In this document: in pieces, positions 38,444-47,497 of the stretch | Position numbering within the stretch: the stretch's first letter is position 1 | Layout of the letters: each line of letters begins with the position of its first letter | NCBI GenBank assembly: GCA_026005055.1 | Contig: BPKI01000001.1 | Coordinates: forward strand, 1,858,566 to 1,922,565 | Direction of reading: 5' to 3' | Length of the DNA: 64,000 bases | Source: Lysobacterales bacterium | GTDB taxonomy: Bacteria > Pseudomonadota > Gammaproteobacteria > Xanthomonadales > BPKI01 | The notes under the pieces: generated by a model | The model's database searches: none | Told to the model about the DNA's origin: nothing | The model's input: only the letters and a program-made list of their open reading frames with translations | Translations under genes and position numbers: made by a program

Positions 38444-39832
38444 TTATTGGGACGTCTCGAAGCCGTCCTTGAACAGTCCTCGGCCCAGGCGCGCCACCGC
38501 GAAATCGAAGTCCAGGTTTTGCCAACGTCGCCAGCCAGCAATCACCGTGCGCCCGCCCGCCTCCCGGAGAATGCCGATAGCACCGCCCGCGGGGCCTGGG
38601 CTGCTCATCTGATGGGGGAAATCGATGATGAGCGGAACGCCACCGTTGAAGGCGGGATCGAGCTCGAGCAGATCCGGATTCGCCGGATTACTCAGACGCA
38701 GACCGAGCACACAGAAACGGGGCGTGACAGCCGAGCCGCAGGTCGCCGCGAGCACGATACGGTTGCCATCGAATCCGGGCTGGTAGGCGGCCGCGGTCCC
38801 GTAAACACCCGTCGGCAGGCTCGCGGTCAGGCAGCGCACGCGCCGATTCGGGCCTCCGGCGGCATCGTCCACGCTGGCGAACCAGGCGCGCCAGACGCCG
38901 CCGACATCCGATCCACCGAACATCTTGAGGGTCCCGCGCATGGTCAGCAGGGAAATCGGTCGATGGTCAATCCCGGTCCCACAGCCGTTTTCCCCGCCAC
39001 TGCTCTGCACGTCCTGCAGTCCGAGCGACCCGAAAGCGGTGTCATTGGAGAGCGCCGAGGTCAGCCGCCAGAAAACCGCAGTTCCGGCGGCGAGCGTCTG
39101 GTCGCGGTCAACCGCCCACACCACCCCGTCGTCGGCGACCGCGCGACCGGCGACGATCCGCGCCGGAACCGAGTAGGACGCGCCCGGTACGTTGACGATG
39201 TCGTTCCCGTTCGCATCCAGCCGGCGGAACGCTGGACGCTCGATATGCGTCGGTCCGCTTCCGTCGTTATCGACCGATCCTCCGACGAGGATCTCCCCGC
39301 TGCCGCGCACGACGAGAGCGAAGGCGCGCTCTTGCGCTGCGGTCACCGTGGTGAAAGTGATGTTGCGCACCCCGCCGCCGCTGAAGGAGATGTCGAGCGC
39401 ACCGCCCGCGGTGAGGCGCGCCAGCCGGCCATCCTCGCTACCTGCCGTTCCGCAAGCGGTGGTATTCCCGAGGATGAGGATCCGGCCTGAGGCATCCAGC
39501 GCCGCATCGGTGACCTCGTTCATGCACAGGTCGAGGTGAAGCTTCCCCCCGCTCCCGAAGCTCGGATCGAGGATCCCCTCCGAGTCGAAACGGGCGATCG
39601 CCACCTCCACGGCGCTCGCCGTAGCCGCGGTCCCGATCAGAAGGTAACGACCATCGTTGCGCCGCAGCACACGCATCGCCACATCGGTGAGATTGCCCCC
39701 GAGGTCGAAGCTCGCCGTCGCGCGGCCCGACGCAGAGCCGAAATCGCCATCGAGCGCATCGTCCTCCGCGGCGAAGGCAGAATGAGCAAAGAGGATGGTG
39801 AAGGGAAGGAGCAAGGCATGGGAGGGGCGCAT
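38444..39832 (-). CDS. Secreted delta-60 repeat protein
   Basis: 462 residues from ATG 39832; the N-terminus is a signal peptide (cut near AFA-AEDD). Several delta-60-like repeats are visible (ILDPSFGSGGKLHLDL, ALDISFSGGGVRNIT, ELDPAFNGGVPLIIDF), suggesting a beta-propeller-like secreted protein. The C-terminus LFKDGFETSQ repeats the tail seen on the subtilase. The frame is open upstream to 40030, but that part lacks a signal peptide and overlaps fumC. Function unknown. Confidence 0.82.
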   Translation of the reverse strand: MRPSHALLLPFTILFAHSAFAAEDDALDGDFGSASGRATASFDLGGNLTDVAMRVLRRNDGRYLLIGTAATASAVEVAIARFDSEGILDPSFGSGGKLHLDLCMNEVTDAALDASGRILILGNTTACGTAGSEDGRLARLTAGGALDISFSGGGVRNITFTTVTAAQERAFALVVRGSGEILVGGSVDNDGSGPTHIERPAFRRLDANGNDIVNVPGASYSVPARIVAGRAVADDGVVWAVDRDQTLAAGTAVFWRLTSALSNDTAFGSLGLQDVQSSGGENGCGTGIDHRPISLLTMRGTLKMFGGSDVGGVWRAWFASVDDAAGGPNRRVRCLTASLPTGVYGTAAAYQPGFDGNRIVLAATCGSAVTPRFCVLGLRLSNPANPDLLELDPAFNGGVPLIIDFPHQMSSPGPAGGAIGILREAGGRTVIAGWRRWQNLDFDFAVARLGRGLFKDGFETSQ

Positions 39833-39941
39833 TGGCGAGGCCGCGGGGGGTTCGCGGAGTCTAACCGCGCGAACCCGGAGGCGGGGATACCGCGATCGAG
39901 CCGCGGCGACGAACGGGCGCGGGGATCCGCCGCGAGGACGC

Positions 39942-41345
39942 TCAGCCCCCGCCGCCGCCCGGTTTGCCGTGGATCCCGCCTTTGGTGAGCAAGAGCGGAT
40001 CGAGAAGCGCCTTGAGCGCCTCTTCCGCAAGACCGCTTTCCTCGCGAGCCACCTCGAGCACCGGACGGCCCTCGCGATAGGCGCGCTTGGCGATGGCCGC
40101 GCCCTTCTCGTAGCCGATCAGCGGATTGAGCGCAGTGATGAGGATTGGATTCCGATCGAGGGCCTCGCGGATCCGATCTTCGCGAACGCGGAAGCCAGCG
40201 ATCGCCCGGTCGGCGAGCAGGCGGGCGGCATGCGCCAGAAGCTCGATCGACTGGATCAGATCGTAGGCGATGAGCGGGAGCATGACGTTGAGCTGGAAGT
40301 TGCCGCTCTGCCCCGCGATGGTGATGGCGGTGTGGTGACCCATCACCTGGGCGCAGACCATCGTCACCGCTTCGGGAATCACCGGATTCACCTTGCCGGG
40401 CATGATCGAAGAGCCGGGCTGCAAGGCCGGCAGTTCGATCTCGCCCAGCCCCGCCAAGGGCCCTGAGTTCATCCACCGCAGATCGTTGGCGATCTTCATC
40501 AGGGCGCAGGCGAGCGCATTGAGATGACCCGCCATTTCCACGGCATGATCCTGTGCCGAAATGCCCTCGAAGAAATTCTTGGCCGGCTTGAACTCGAAAT
40601 TCGCCGCCTGCGAAAGCGCCTCGCAGAACAGCTTGGGAAACTTGCGATCGGCATTGATGCCGGTGCCCACCGCCGTCCCCCCCTGGGGCAGTCGCCGCAG
40701 GCGCTTGAGCCCATCCTCGATGCGCGCCTCCGCCGAGGCGATCTGCGCCGCCCAACCGGAGAGCTCCTGACCGAAGGTGATCGGCATGGCATCCATGAGG
40801 TGGGTGCGGCCGGTCTTGACCAGCTTGTCGAGCTCCTTGCTCCGCCGGGTGATGGTCTCGCGCAGATGCGCCAGGGCCGGGAGCAGCGCCTCATGAAGGC
40901 TCAAGCAAGCGCTCACCTGGATCGCCGTCGGGATCACGTCATTGGAGCTCTGCCCCATGTTGACCTGATCGTTGGGATGGACCTTCGTCCCGGCGATCTC
41001 GCTCGCCACCGCGGCGATCACTTCGTTGGCGTTCATGTTGCTCGAGGTGCCCGATCCGGTCTGAAAGACATCGACCGGGAAATGGGCATCGAACTCGCCG
41101 GCCGCCACCTTCTCCGCCGCCTTGCGGATCGCTTTCGCCACGGACTTATCGAGGTGACCGAGCTCGGCATTCGCACTGGCCGCCGCCGCCTTGATCAAGC
41201 CGAGCGCTCGGATGAAGGCGCGCGGCATCCGCAGCCCCGAAACCGGGAAGTTTTCGACGGCGCGTTGGGTCTGGGCGCCGTAAAGGGCCTCGGCGGGGAC
41301 CTTGATCTCACCCATGCTGTCGCGCTCGATGCGGTGGCGGCTCAT
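39942..41345 (-). CDS. fumC: Class II fumarate hydratase
   Basis: TCA cycle hydration of fumarate to malate. 467 residues. Substrate blocks GSGTSSNMNANEVIA near 103 and THLMDAMPITFGQE near 190 are present, and the superfamily signature GSSIMPGKVNP lies near 322. Class II enzymes are iron-free homotetramers. Downstream of the promoter-like TATAAT at 41375; divergent from purB. Confidence 0.97.
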   Translation of the reverse strand: MSRHRIERDSMGEIKVPAEALYGAQTQRAVENFPVSGLRMPRAFIRALGLIKAAAASANAELGHLDKSVAKAIRKAAEKVAAGEFDAHFPVDVFQTGSGTSSNMNANEVIAAVASEIAGTKVHPNDQVNMGQSSNDVIPTAIQVSACLSLHEALLPALAHLRETITRRSKELDKLVKTGRTHLMDAMPITFGQELSGWAAQIASAEARIEDGLKRLRRLPQGGTAVGTGINADRKFPKLFCEALSQAANFEFKPAKNFFEGISAQDHAVEMAGHLNALACALMKIANDLRWMNSGPLAGLGEIELPALQPGSSIMPGKVNPVIPEAVTMVCAQVMGHHTAITIAGQSGNFQLNVMLPLIAYDLIQSIELLAHAARLLADRAIAGFRVREDRIREALDRNPILITALNPLIGYEKGAAIAKRAYREGRPVLEVAREESGLAEEALKALLDPLLLTKGGIHGKPGGGGG

Positions 41346-41374
41346 GGATCGGCTCCGGCTTGTAGGATCGGCGG

Positions 41375-41380
41375 ATTATA
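41375..41380 (-). promoter_or_regulatory. -10 element upstream of fumC
   Basis: A perfect TATAAT on the minus strand, 30 bases before the fumC start, giving a leader of about 20 bases. No matching -35 at the right spacing is evident. The divergent purB has TAGAAT at 41426-41431. Confidence 0.5.
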
Positions 41381-41459
41381 GGCGGGAGCTTGCTGCGGCG
41401 CCGCAAGCGCGGGATTCTTCGCCGTTAGAATCGCGCTTTCCCTCATCAGCCCCCGGATC

Positions 41460-42833
41460 ATGCAAGAAGCCCGTCTCCTCGCCCTCTCCCCGCTCGATGG
41501 CCGCTATGCGGAAGAACTCGGAGGGCTTTCGGAGCTGCTCGGCGAGTTCGGGCTGATCCGCGAGCGGCTCGCCGTCGAACTGGCCTGGTTCCTCGCGCTT
41601 GCGGAGGAACCCGGCATTCCCGAACTGCCTCCGCCGCCGGAGGAGGAGCGCGCCTGGTTGAGGGATTTGCTCGCCGGATTCTCGCCGGCGCAGGCGGCGG
41701 AGGTGAAGGCGCTCGAGCGTCGAACGCGCCACGACGTGAAGGCACTCGAGTACTGGATCAAAGCGCGCTTCGCGGAGCGTCCCTGGCTGGCCTCGCATCG
41801 GGAATGGGTCCACTTCGCGCTCACCTCCGAGGACGTCAACAACCTCGCCTGGGCCCGCCTGCTGCTGCGCGCGCGCGCAGAGGTGTTGCTGCCCACCCTC
41901 GACCGACTCGAGGAGGGGCTTCGGGCGCACGCTGAGGCACACGCCGGCCTCGCGATGCTGGCGCGAACCCACGGACAGCCCGCATCGCCGACCACCGTCG
42001 GCAAGGAGTTCGCGGTCTTCGCGGCCCGGCTGAGGCGACAACGCGACGGCCTGGCAGCGATCGAGGTGCTCGGAAAGTGCAATGGCGCGACGGGCAACTT
42101 CAACGCCCACCGCATCGCCTACCCGGATGTGGACTGGCTGCGGCTCACGCGAGCCTTCGTGCAAAGTCTCGGTCTTTCTCACAATCCGCTCACCACCCAG
42201 ATCGAGCCGCACGACTGGATCGCGGAGTACGCCCACGCCCTGTGCCGTCTCGCCACCGTTCTCCTCGACCTGGCGCGCGATGTCTGGGGCTACATCGCGC
42301 TCGGCTACTTCCGCCAGCGCGCGGTCGCCGGAGAAGTGGGAAGCTCCACGATGCCGCACAAGATCAATCCCATCGACTTCGAGAATGCGGAGGGTCATCT
42401 CGGCATCGCCCGCGCCTTGTGTGCGCACTTCGCCGACAAACTCCCGATCTCGCGCTGGCAGCGCGACCTCTCCGATTCCACCGTGCTCAGGAATCTGGGT
42501 GTGGCCATCGGTCATTTCCTGCTCGCCTGCCGCGGCGTGGAGCGAGGTCTCTCGCGGATCGAGCCCGAGCGGGAACGACTCGCGGAAGATCTCGAGCGGC
42601 ACTGGGAGGTCCTCGCCGAGGCCATCCAGACCGTGATGCGCCGCCACGGCCTGCCCGAACCCTATGAGCGCCTCAAGGCGCTCACCCGCGGCATGACCCT
42701 CGATCGCGAGGCCCTGCACGGCTTCATCTCTGAGCTCGAGCTGCCCGAAGAGGAGAAGAGGCGGCTCCTCGACCTCGCGCCTGCGACCTACCTGGGCTAC
42801 GCCGCCGAGCTCGCCCGATCCCTCGGAGCATGA
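41460..42833 (+). CDS. purB: Adenylosuccinate lyase
   Basis: Acts twice in purine synthesis (SAICAR and adenylosuccinate cleavage). 457 residues, the E. coli-like length. LSPLDGRYAEEL at the N-terminus, TSEDVNNLAWA near 122, ARTHGQPASPTT near 167 and the lyase signature GSSTMPHKINPIDFENAEG near 295 are diagnostic. The stop is overlapped by kmo (ATGA). Confidence 0.97.
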   Translation: MQEARLLALSPLDGRYAEELGGLSELLGEFGLIRERLAVELAWFLALAEEPGIPELPPPPEEERAWLRDLLAGFSPAQAAEVKALERRTRHDVKALEYWIKARFAERPWLASHREWVHFALTSEDVNNLAWARLLLRARAEVLLPTLDRLEEGLRAHAEAHAGLAMLARTHGQPASPTTVGKEFAVFAARLRRQRDGLAAIEVLGKCNGATGNFNAHRIAYPDVDWLRLTRAFVQSLGLSHNPLTTQIEPHDWIAEYAHALCRLATVLLDLARDVWGYIALGYFRQRAVAGEVGSSTMPHKINPIDFENAEGHLGIARALCAHFADKLPISRWQRDLSDSTVLRNLGVAIGHFLLACRGVERGLSRIEPERERLAEDLERHWEVLAEAIQTVMRRHGLPEPYERLKALTRGMTLDREALHGFISELELPEEEKRRLLDLAPATYLGYAAELARSLGA

Positions 42834-44179
42834 AGCCGCCGATCGCCATCGTCGGAGGCGGACTCGCCGGCGCATTGCTCGCCATCCTGCTTTGCCGCCG
42901 CGGCTTCTCGATCGACGTCTTCGAGAAGCGATCCGATCCTCGACTCGGCGGATGGGCCGGCGGGCGCTCGATCAATCTGGCCCTCGCCGAGCGCGGTCTG
43001 CACGCCCTCGCCCTCGCGGGCGTCCTCGATCGGGTCCTGGCGGAGGCCGTGCCGATGCGCGGGCGAATGATCCATGCGCGCGACGGCAAGAACCATTTCC
43101 AGGCGTACGGGCCTCATCCGAACGACTTCATCCGCTCCGTTCACCGCGCTCGGCTCAATGCCACCCTGCTCGGCGCGGCCGAGGCGAGCGGTGCGCGGCT
43201 TCACTTCGGCATGAGCCTGATCGATGGAGACCTCCGGGCCGGCCGACTGCTGTTCCGCGACGAGCTCGGCGGGCTCCACGAACGCCATGCGCAGGTGATC
43301 ATCGGGGCCGATGGCATCGCCTCCGCCGTGCGCCGCCTGATCGCCCGCGAAAAGCCTTTGGGCGAGCGGCTCGATCCCCTCGACCACGGCTACAAGGAGA
43401 TTCATCTGGCGCCGCGTGCGGGCGAGTTCGCGCTCGAGCCCGAGGCACTGCACATCTGGCCGCGGCTCGGCTACATGCTGATCGCATTACCGAATGCGGA
43501 TCGAAGCTTCACCTGCACGCTGTTCCTGCCGCGCGTCGGCCCCGCCCCCTCCTTCGCCTGGCTCGGCTCCGCCCTGCGCGATGAGGTCGAGCAGTGGACC
43601 CGGCAAGATTTTCCCGACCTTTGCGCCCTCGTCCCTGACCTCAGCGAGCAGATCATCAGCCATCCGCTTGGTGAGCTTGGAACGCTCTGGCTCGAGCACT
43701 GGCATTTCGAAGGACGCGCGGTCCTGATCGGCGATGCCGCGCATGCGATCGTTCCCTTCCACGGACAGGGGATGAACGCCGCCTTCGAGGATTGCGCCTG
43801 GATCGCCGAGGCGATCGATCGCACCGGCGGTGAACCCGATTGGGGGGAGCTCTTCGCGGCCTTCGCCCGAGAGCGCAAGCCGCAGGCCGATGCCATCGCC
43901 GCGATGGCGCTCGAAAACTACGAGGAAATGCGGGCCAAAGTGCTCGATCCGCGCTTCCAGCGCCAACGCGAGCTCGAGCGCGAGCTCGAGCGCCGCCATC
44001 CCGGCCGCTTCCGCTCGCGCTATGCGATGGTGATGTTCACCCGCCTGCCCTATGCCGAAGCCCGCGCACAAGGGATGCGGCAGCAGCAAATCTTCGATCG
44101 CTTCCTCGCCGACGCGACCGTCCCGGACGAGATCTTGATCCGACGCCTGGAGGAGGCTTTCGGCCTCACGCCGGGCTGA
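42830..44179 (+). CDS. kmo: Kynurenine 3-monooxygenase
   Basis: FAD-dependent aromatic hydroxylase turning L-kynurenine into 3-hydroxykynurenine, leading to quinolinate and NAD in bacteria that make NAD from tryptophan. 449 residues. FAD motif GGGLAGALLA (9-18). The KMO-specific GRSINLALAERG is near 45, HGYKEIHLAP near 187, and the second FAD motif GDAAHAIVPFHGQGMNAAFEDC near 301. Coupled to purB by a four-base overlap; no other kynurenine gene is in the window. Confidence 0.93.
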   Translation: MKPPIAIVGGGLAGALLAILLCRRGFSIDVFEKRSDPRLGGWAGGRSINLALAERGLHALALAGVLDRVLAEAVPMRGRMIHARDGKNHFQAYGPHPNDFIRSVHRARLNATLLGAAEASGARLHFGMSLIDGDLRAGRLLFRDELGGLHERHAQVIIGADGIASAVRRLIAREKPLGERLDPLDHGYKEIHLAPRAGEFALEPEALHIWPRLGYMLIALPNADRSFTCTLFLPRVGPAPSFAWLGSALRDEVEQWTRQDFPDLCALVPDLSEQIISHPLGELGTLWLEHWHFEGRAVLIGDAAHAIVPFHGQGMNAAFEDCAWIAEAIDRTGGEPDWGELFAAFARERKPQADAIAAMALENYEEMRAKVLDPRFQRQRELERELERRHPGRFRSRYAMVMFTRLPYAEARAQGMRQQQIFDRFLADATVPDEILIRRLEEAFGLTPG

Positions 44180-44185
44180 AAAAGC

Positions 44186-44209
44186 GAGGGGCGCCTCGCG
44201 GCGCCCCTC
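44186..44209 (-). terminator. Intrinsic terminator of the cold-shock gene (also closes kmo)
   Basis: Ten GC-rich base pairs with a four-base loop, followed on the minus strand by a run of five T. It lies 25 bases after the csp stop and just after the kmo stop on the other strand. A 16-base palindrome (TCCTCGGA and its complement, 44213-44228) stands between it and csp. Confidence 0.8.
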
Positions 44210-44234
44210 CGGTCCTCGGAACCGAGGATGGGGA

Positions 44235-44444
44235 TCAAATCTTCGTCACGTCCTCCGCCTGCGGGCCCTTCTGGCCGGGCACCACGCGAAAGCTCACGCG
44301 CTGACCCTCGCTCAGGGTACGGAAACCCGAGCCGCTGATGGCCCGGAAGTGAACGAAGACATCCGGCCCGTTGTCACGGGAGATGAAACCGAAGCCCTTG
44401 GCCTCGTTGAACCATTTGACGGTGCCGGTCTCGCGATCGGACAT
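44235..44444 (-). CDS. csp: Cold-shock domain protein
   Basis: 69 residues, a single CSD. The RNA-binding motifs KGFGFI (about 16-21) and DVFVHF (28-33) are intact, with [20 protein letters not shown] at the end. It binds single-stranded RNA/DNA as an RNA chaperone. ATG 44444 is far downstream of its likely promoter, giving a long leader as in cspA-type genes; whether it is cold-induced cannot be told. Confidence 0.95.
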   Translation of the reverse strand: MSDRETGTVKWFNEAKGFGFISRDNGPDVFVHFRAISGSGFRTLSEGQRVSFRVVPGQKGPQAEDVTKI

Positions 44445-44604
44445 GGGTACTACACTCCACTCAAACACGGAAAACACCGTCCCTTGCGGGACGCACTCAC
44501 TGGTGTTGCAGGGAAGCGGCGGGAGCGGTGGAACGGATCGCGGAACGGCGATGCATTCGGCCACGGCCGCAGCGTGACCTTGCAGCAACAGCGCGACGAG
44601 TATA
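44445..44604 (-). promoter_or_regulatory. Promoter and long 5' leader of the cold-shock gene
   Basis: TATACT (44604-44599, minus strand, five of six -10 matches) lies between the upstream hydrolase stop and csp. A start near 44592 would give a leader of about 148 bases, comparable to the cspA leader. Inside it, 44478-44493 forms a perfect six-pair hairpin with a GNRA-type loop. No -35 is evident. Confidence 0.5.
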
Positions 44605-44646
44605 GCCGAACTCGCAACGGCTTGGCGCGAAAGCGTCCAGCTGCGC

Positions 44647-45600
44647 TCACTCTTCCCGGCGCAAGGGCTGCGAGCGGATGCTTTCGGAGAGAAACCCGAG
44701 CAGCGCGTCGTGAAAGGCTTGCGGATGGGTTTCCATGGGATTGTGAGCCGCCTCCTCGATCCATGCGATGCGCGCGGAGGGAAAACGCGCAAGGAAACGC
44801 TCGGCGACTTGCGGAGGCACCCAGCGATCTTCCCGCCCCCAAATGAGCAAGGTCGGTTGGTCCCATCGCCCACCACCGCCGCCATAAAAGCCAAAGGCGA
44901 AGACCGCGCCTGCCGTGCCGGCGATCTTGAGCGGCCTGAGATAGCCCTCGACCTCCTCGGCCGTCGCCGGCCGACCGTAGGCCGAGGAGAGTGATCTCGC
45001 GAACGACTCGCGCCCGAGCAGACGCCAATGGGCAAAGAGTTCCGCGTAGCGAGAAAAAGGCGGGTACGACAACAAACCGAACAGGCCACGCCCTGCCCGC
45101 CGCCCCTGCGGCACCCCATCCACCAGCACCAACGCGAAGGCGCGACTTCCCAAGCGTTCGGCGAGCAGGGAAGCGACCGAGGCACCCATCGAGTGCCCGA
45201 TCGCCGCGACGGGATCAGGGCCTCCCACGCGATCGGCAAGCTCCACGAGGCATGTTGCGAGGTCCCCTCGCGGCTTTCGCCGCTCGCTGTAGCCCCACGG
45301 AGGAAGATCGATCGCGATCGCATCGAAGCCGGCATCGGCCAAGGCCGGGCCGGTGTAGCGCCAGGAAAAGCTCGAGCCGCCGAGGCCATGCAGAAGGATC
45401 GCCCGGCCGCGCGCGAACCAGCCCGCGCGCCAGACCTGGACATGCCACCGGATCCCGCAAGCCTCCACCATCTCGCCGTTCGGGAAAGGCGAGGCACCCG
45501 GCCAAGGCTCGCGTTCGGGCAAGGGAACGAGGTAGGGGAGCAACGCGAGACCTAAGACCGCCGCAGCCGATGCCATCAGGAATCGCTTCAAAGCCGACAC
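44647..45600 (-). CDS. Alpha/beta hydrolase, membrane-anchored or exported
   Basis: 317 residues. The N-terminal hydrophobic segment (about 8-25) is a signal anchor. The oxyanion block is [14 protein letters not shown] near 70, the nucleophile Ser in GHSMGAS near 138, an Asp in [12 protein letters not shown], and the His in [11 protein letters not shown]. The family is broad (esterases, epoxide hydrolases, carboxylesterases), so substrate is undetermined. Single gene. Confidence 0.88.
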   Translation of the reverse strand: MSALKRFLMASAAAVLGLALLPYLVPLPEREPWPGASPFPNGEMVEACGIRWHVQVWRAGWFARGRAILLHGLGGSSFSWRYTGPALADAGFDAIAIDLPPWGYSERRKPRGDLATCLVELADRVGGPDPVAAIGHSMGASVASLLAERLGSRAFALVLVDGVPQGRRAGRGLFGLLSYPPFSRYAELFAHWRLLGRESFARSLSSAYGRPATAEEVEGYLRPLKIAGTAGAVFAFGFYGGGGGRWDQPTLLIWGREDRWVPPQVAERFLARFPSARIAWIEEAAHNPMETHPQAFHDALLGFLSESIRSQPLRREE

Positions 45601-45671
45601 GGTGCAGATGCTAGGGCATCCGTCGGCAGAGCGCGCGCACGAGGCCCCATGAGGAGCCGCGCTGCAAACCC

Positions 45672-46484
45672 TCAGCGTGTGGCCGCGAACGAAGGCGGCG
45701 CTCCGTCATCCGACTCGCGGGCCGGCCACGCCTCGCCGGCGAGCGCCTCCCGGCTGGCGTGGAAGGTGGCATAGCCAAGCCAAGGGACGATCCCGGCCAA
45801 CCCGATAAGGGCGAGGGCGATCCCGAGCAAGGCCGAGATCAGGATGACCGAAGCCCAAACGATGCTCGCCCCCGGGTTGGCGAACACCGCGCGTACGCTC
45901 GAGAGAACCGCGATCGTCATGTCCACGCGGCGGTCGGCGACCAAGGGCAAGGAAAAAGCCGACGCCGCGAAGACCAAAGCGGCGAAGATCGCCCCGACGG
46001 CGGCGATCACGACCAGGAACCCAAGCCAGGACCCGATCCCCGCATCCGCCTCGGCAGGGAAAAACACATGCGCCAGCGAGACTGCCCGGATCCACAGCAA
46101 AGCCACCACGAAGAGCACGATCGCGAGCACCATCGCCTCGCCGAGGGTGCGCCGCGCGAGCCCAATCACGCCGCGGCATGTCGGCCTGCGCCCGGCCAGC
46201 CTCGCGCGGGGAACCTCGTAGCAAGCGATCGCGAGCAAGGGCCCGACGAAGACGAAAGCGGAAAGACCGGCGAGCAGGGCCACGCCGCCGCCGAGCAGGA
46301 AGAAGAGCCCCGAGAGCGCCAGGCTGATCGCGACCACGACGAGGCCCAAGCCCAGGCTGATGGCCGGTGCCGCGCGCAGGTCCTCCAAGCCACGTCCCAA
46401 CCAACCAAAAGGCGCCCATGGCCGAAGTCGCCGGTAAGGCACCAAGCGCTCGCTTTCCTCGGGTTGCTGATCGCTCCCGCTCAT
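45672..46484 (-). CDS. DUF2189 integral membrane protein
   Basis: 270 residues from ATG 46484. Six hydrophobic segments (around 45-65, 72-95, 130-150, 165-190, 210-240) with the DUF2189 pattern: an N-terminal RLRPWAPFGWLGRGLEDLRAAP and the loop VRAVFANPGASIVWA. Function unknown for the family. Divergent from the sua5 gene. Confidence 0.8.
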   Translation of the reverse strand: MSGSDQQPEESERLVPYRRLRPWAPFGWLGRGLEDLRAAPAISLGLGLVVVAISLALSGLFFLLGGGVALLAGLSAFVFVGPLLAIACYEVPRARLAGRRPTCRGVIGLARRTLGEAMVLAIVLFVVALLWIRAVSLAHVFFPAEADAGIGSWLGFLVVIAAVGAIFAALVFAASAFSLPLVADRRVDMTIAVLSSVRAVFANPGASIVWASVILISALLGIALALIGLAGIVPWLGYATFHASREALAGEAWPARESDDGAPPSFAATR

Positions 46485-46555
46485 GCCGCTCTGCCCAGCG
46501 ATCCTCCCGCGCGCTATTCTCCGACCTCTGCGCTTCTCGCGCCCAGCGCCCAACG

Positions 46556-47497
46556 ATGTCGTTGTCCGCCGACGCCCTGTCCCGGGCTCTCGCCGCCCTC
46601 GCCGCCGGCGAGTGCATCGGGCTTCCCACCGAAACGGTCTATGGGCTCGCCGCCGACGCCGAGAACCCGGAAGCGATCCGGAAAGTCTTCGCGCGCAAGG
46701 GCCGACCCGCCGACCATCCTCTCATCCTTCACCTCGGGGCGGTCGGCTGGATGGAACGGTATGCCCGAGACATCCCCGCCCAAGCATTCGACCTCGCCGA
46801 GCGCTTCTGGCCAGGCCCCCTCACCTTGGTGCTCGAGCGCGGCGCGGCCGTTCCCCTGGAGGCCACCGGAGGACAGGACACGGTCGCGCTGCGCATGCCC
46901 GACCATGCGCTCGCGCTCGAGGTGTTGCGCCGATTCGGCCGAGCCCTGGTCGCGCCATCGGCCAACCGTTTCGGCGGCCTCAGCCCCACCCGCGCCGAGC
47001 ACGTGCGCGAGGCCTTCCCGGACCTCATCGTCCTCGACGGCGGGCCGTGCCGGCACGGCATCGAGAGCACGATCCTCGATCTGAGCCGCGAGCCACCCCT
47101 CATTCTCCGTCCCGGCGCCATTCCGCGCCACGCCCTCGAGACCGTCATCGGCAAGCTGCCCATCGCCGCCGAGGTGCCGCGTCCGCGCGTTCCCGGTGGC
47201 CTTCCCCGCCACTACGCGCCCGAGACGCCCATTCGGCTCCTCCCTCGCGAAGCCCTCTCGAGCACGACGGGGGGAAGCCTCGTCCTCGCCATCGGGACGC
47301 TGCCCGAGGGCCTATCTGGTATCGCCCTGCCGAACGATCCCAGCGCGTACGCCCAGCGACTCTACGCCGCCCTGCGCGAGCTCGACCGCGCCGGCGCGGC
47401 CTCGATCCTGGTCGAGCTGCCGCCGAACGAACCCGCCTGGGAAGCCATCCAGGATCGTCTGCGCCGCGCGGCCGCGACGCCGGATCGGGCATCATGA
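46556..47497 (+). CDS. sua5: L-threonylcarbamoyladenylate synthase, Sua5 type
   Basis: First enzyme of the tRNA t6A modification: makes threonylcarbamoyl-AMP. 313 residues. The YrdC domain has GLPTETVYGLAADA near 23, KGRPADHPLILHL near 47 and SANRFGGLSPTRAEHV near 135. The C-terminal ~100 residues form the extra Sua5 domain, so this is the long form and not TsaC. ATG 46556 begins the YrdC homology. It overlaps the S9 peptidase gene by four bases. Confidence 0.93.
   Translation: MSLSADALSRALAALAAGECIGLPTETVYGLAADAENPEAIRKVFARKGRPADHPLILHLGAVGWMERYARDIPAQAFDLAERFWPGPLTLVLERGAAVPLEATGGQDTVALRMPDHALALEVLRRFGRALVAPSANRFGGLSPTRAEHVREAFPDLIVLDGGPCRHGIESTILDLSREPPLILRPGAIPRHALETVIGKLPIAAEVPRPRVPGGLPRHYAPETPIRLLPREALSSTTGGSLVLAIGTLPEGLSGIALPNDPSAYAQRLYAALRELDRAGAASILVELPPNEPAWEAIQDRLRRAAATPDRAS

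Noticed and set aside
46483-47493. A 337-codon upstream extension of the S9 peptidase
   Set aside because: It is the frame opposite in phase to sua5 and would bury the signal peptide; the start at 47494 with an ATGA overlap fits better.
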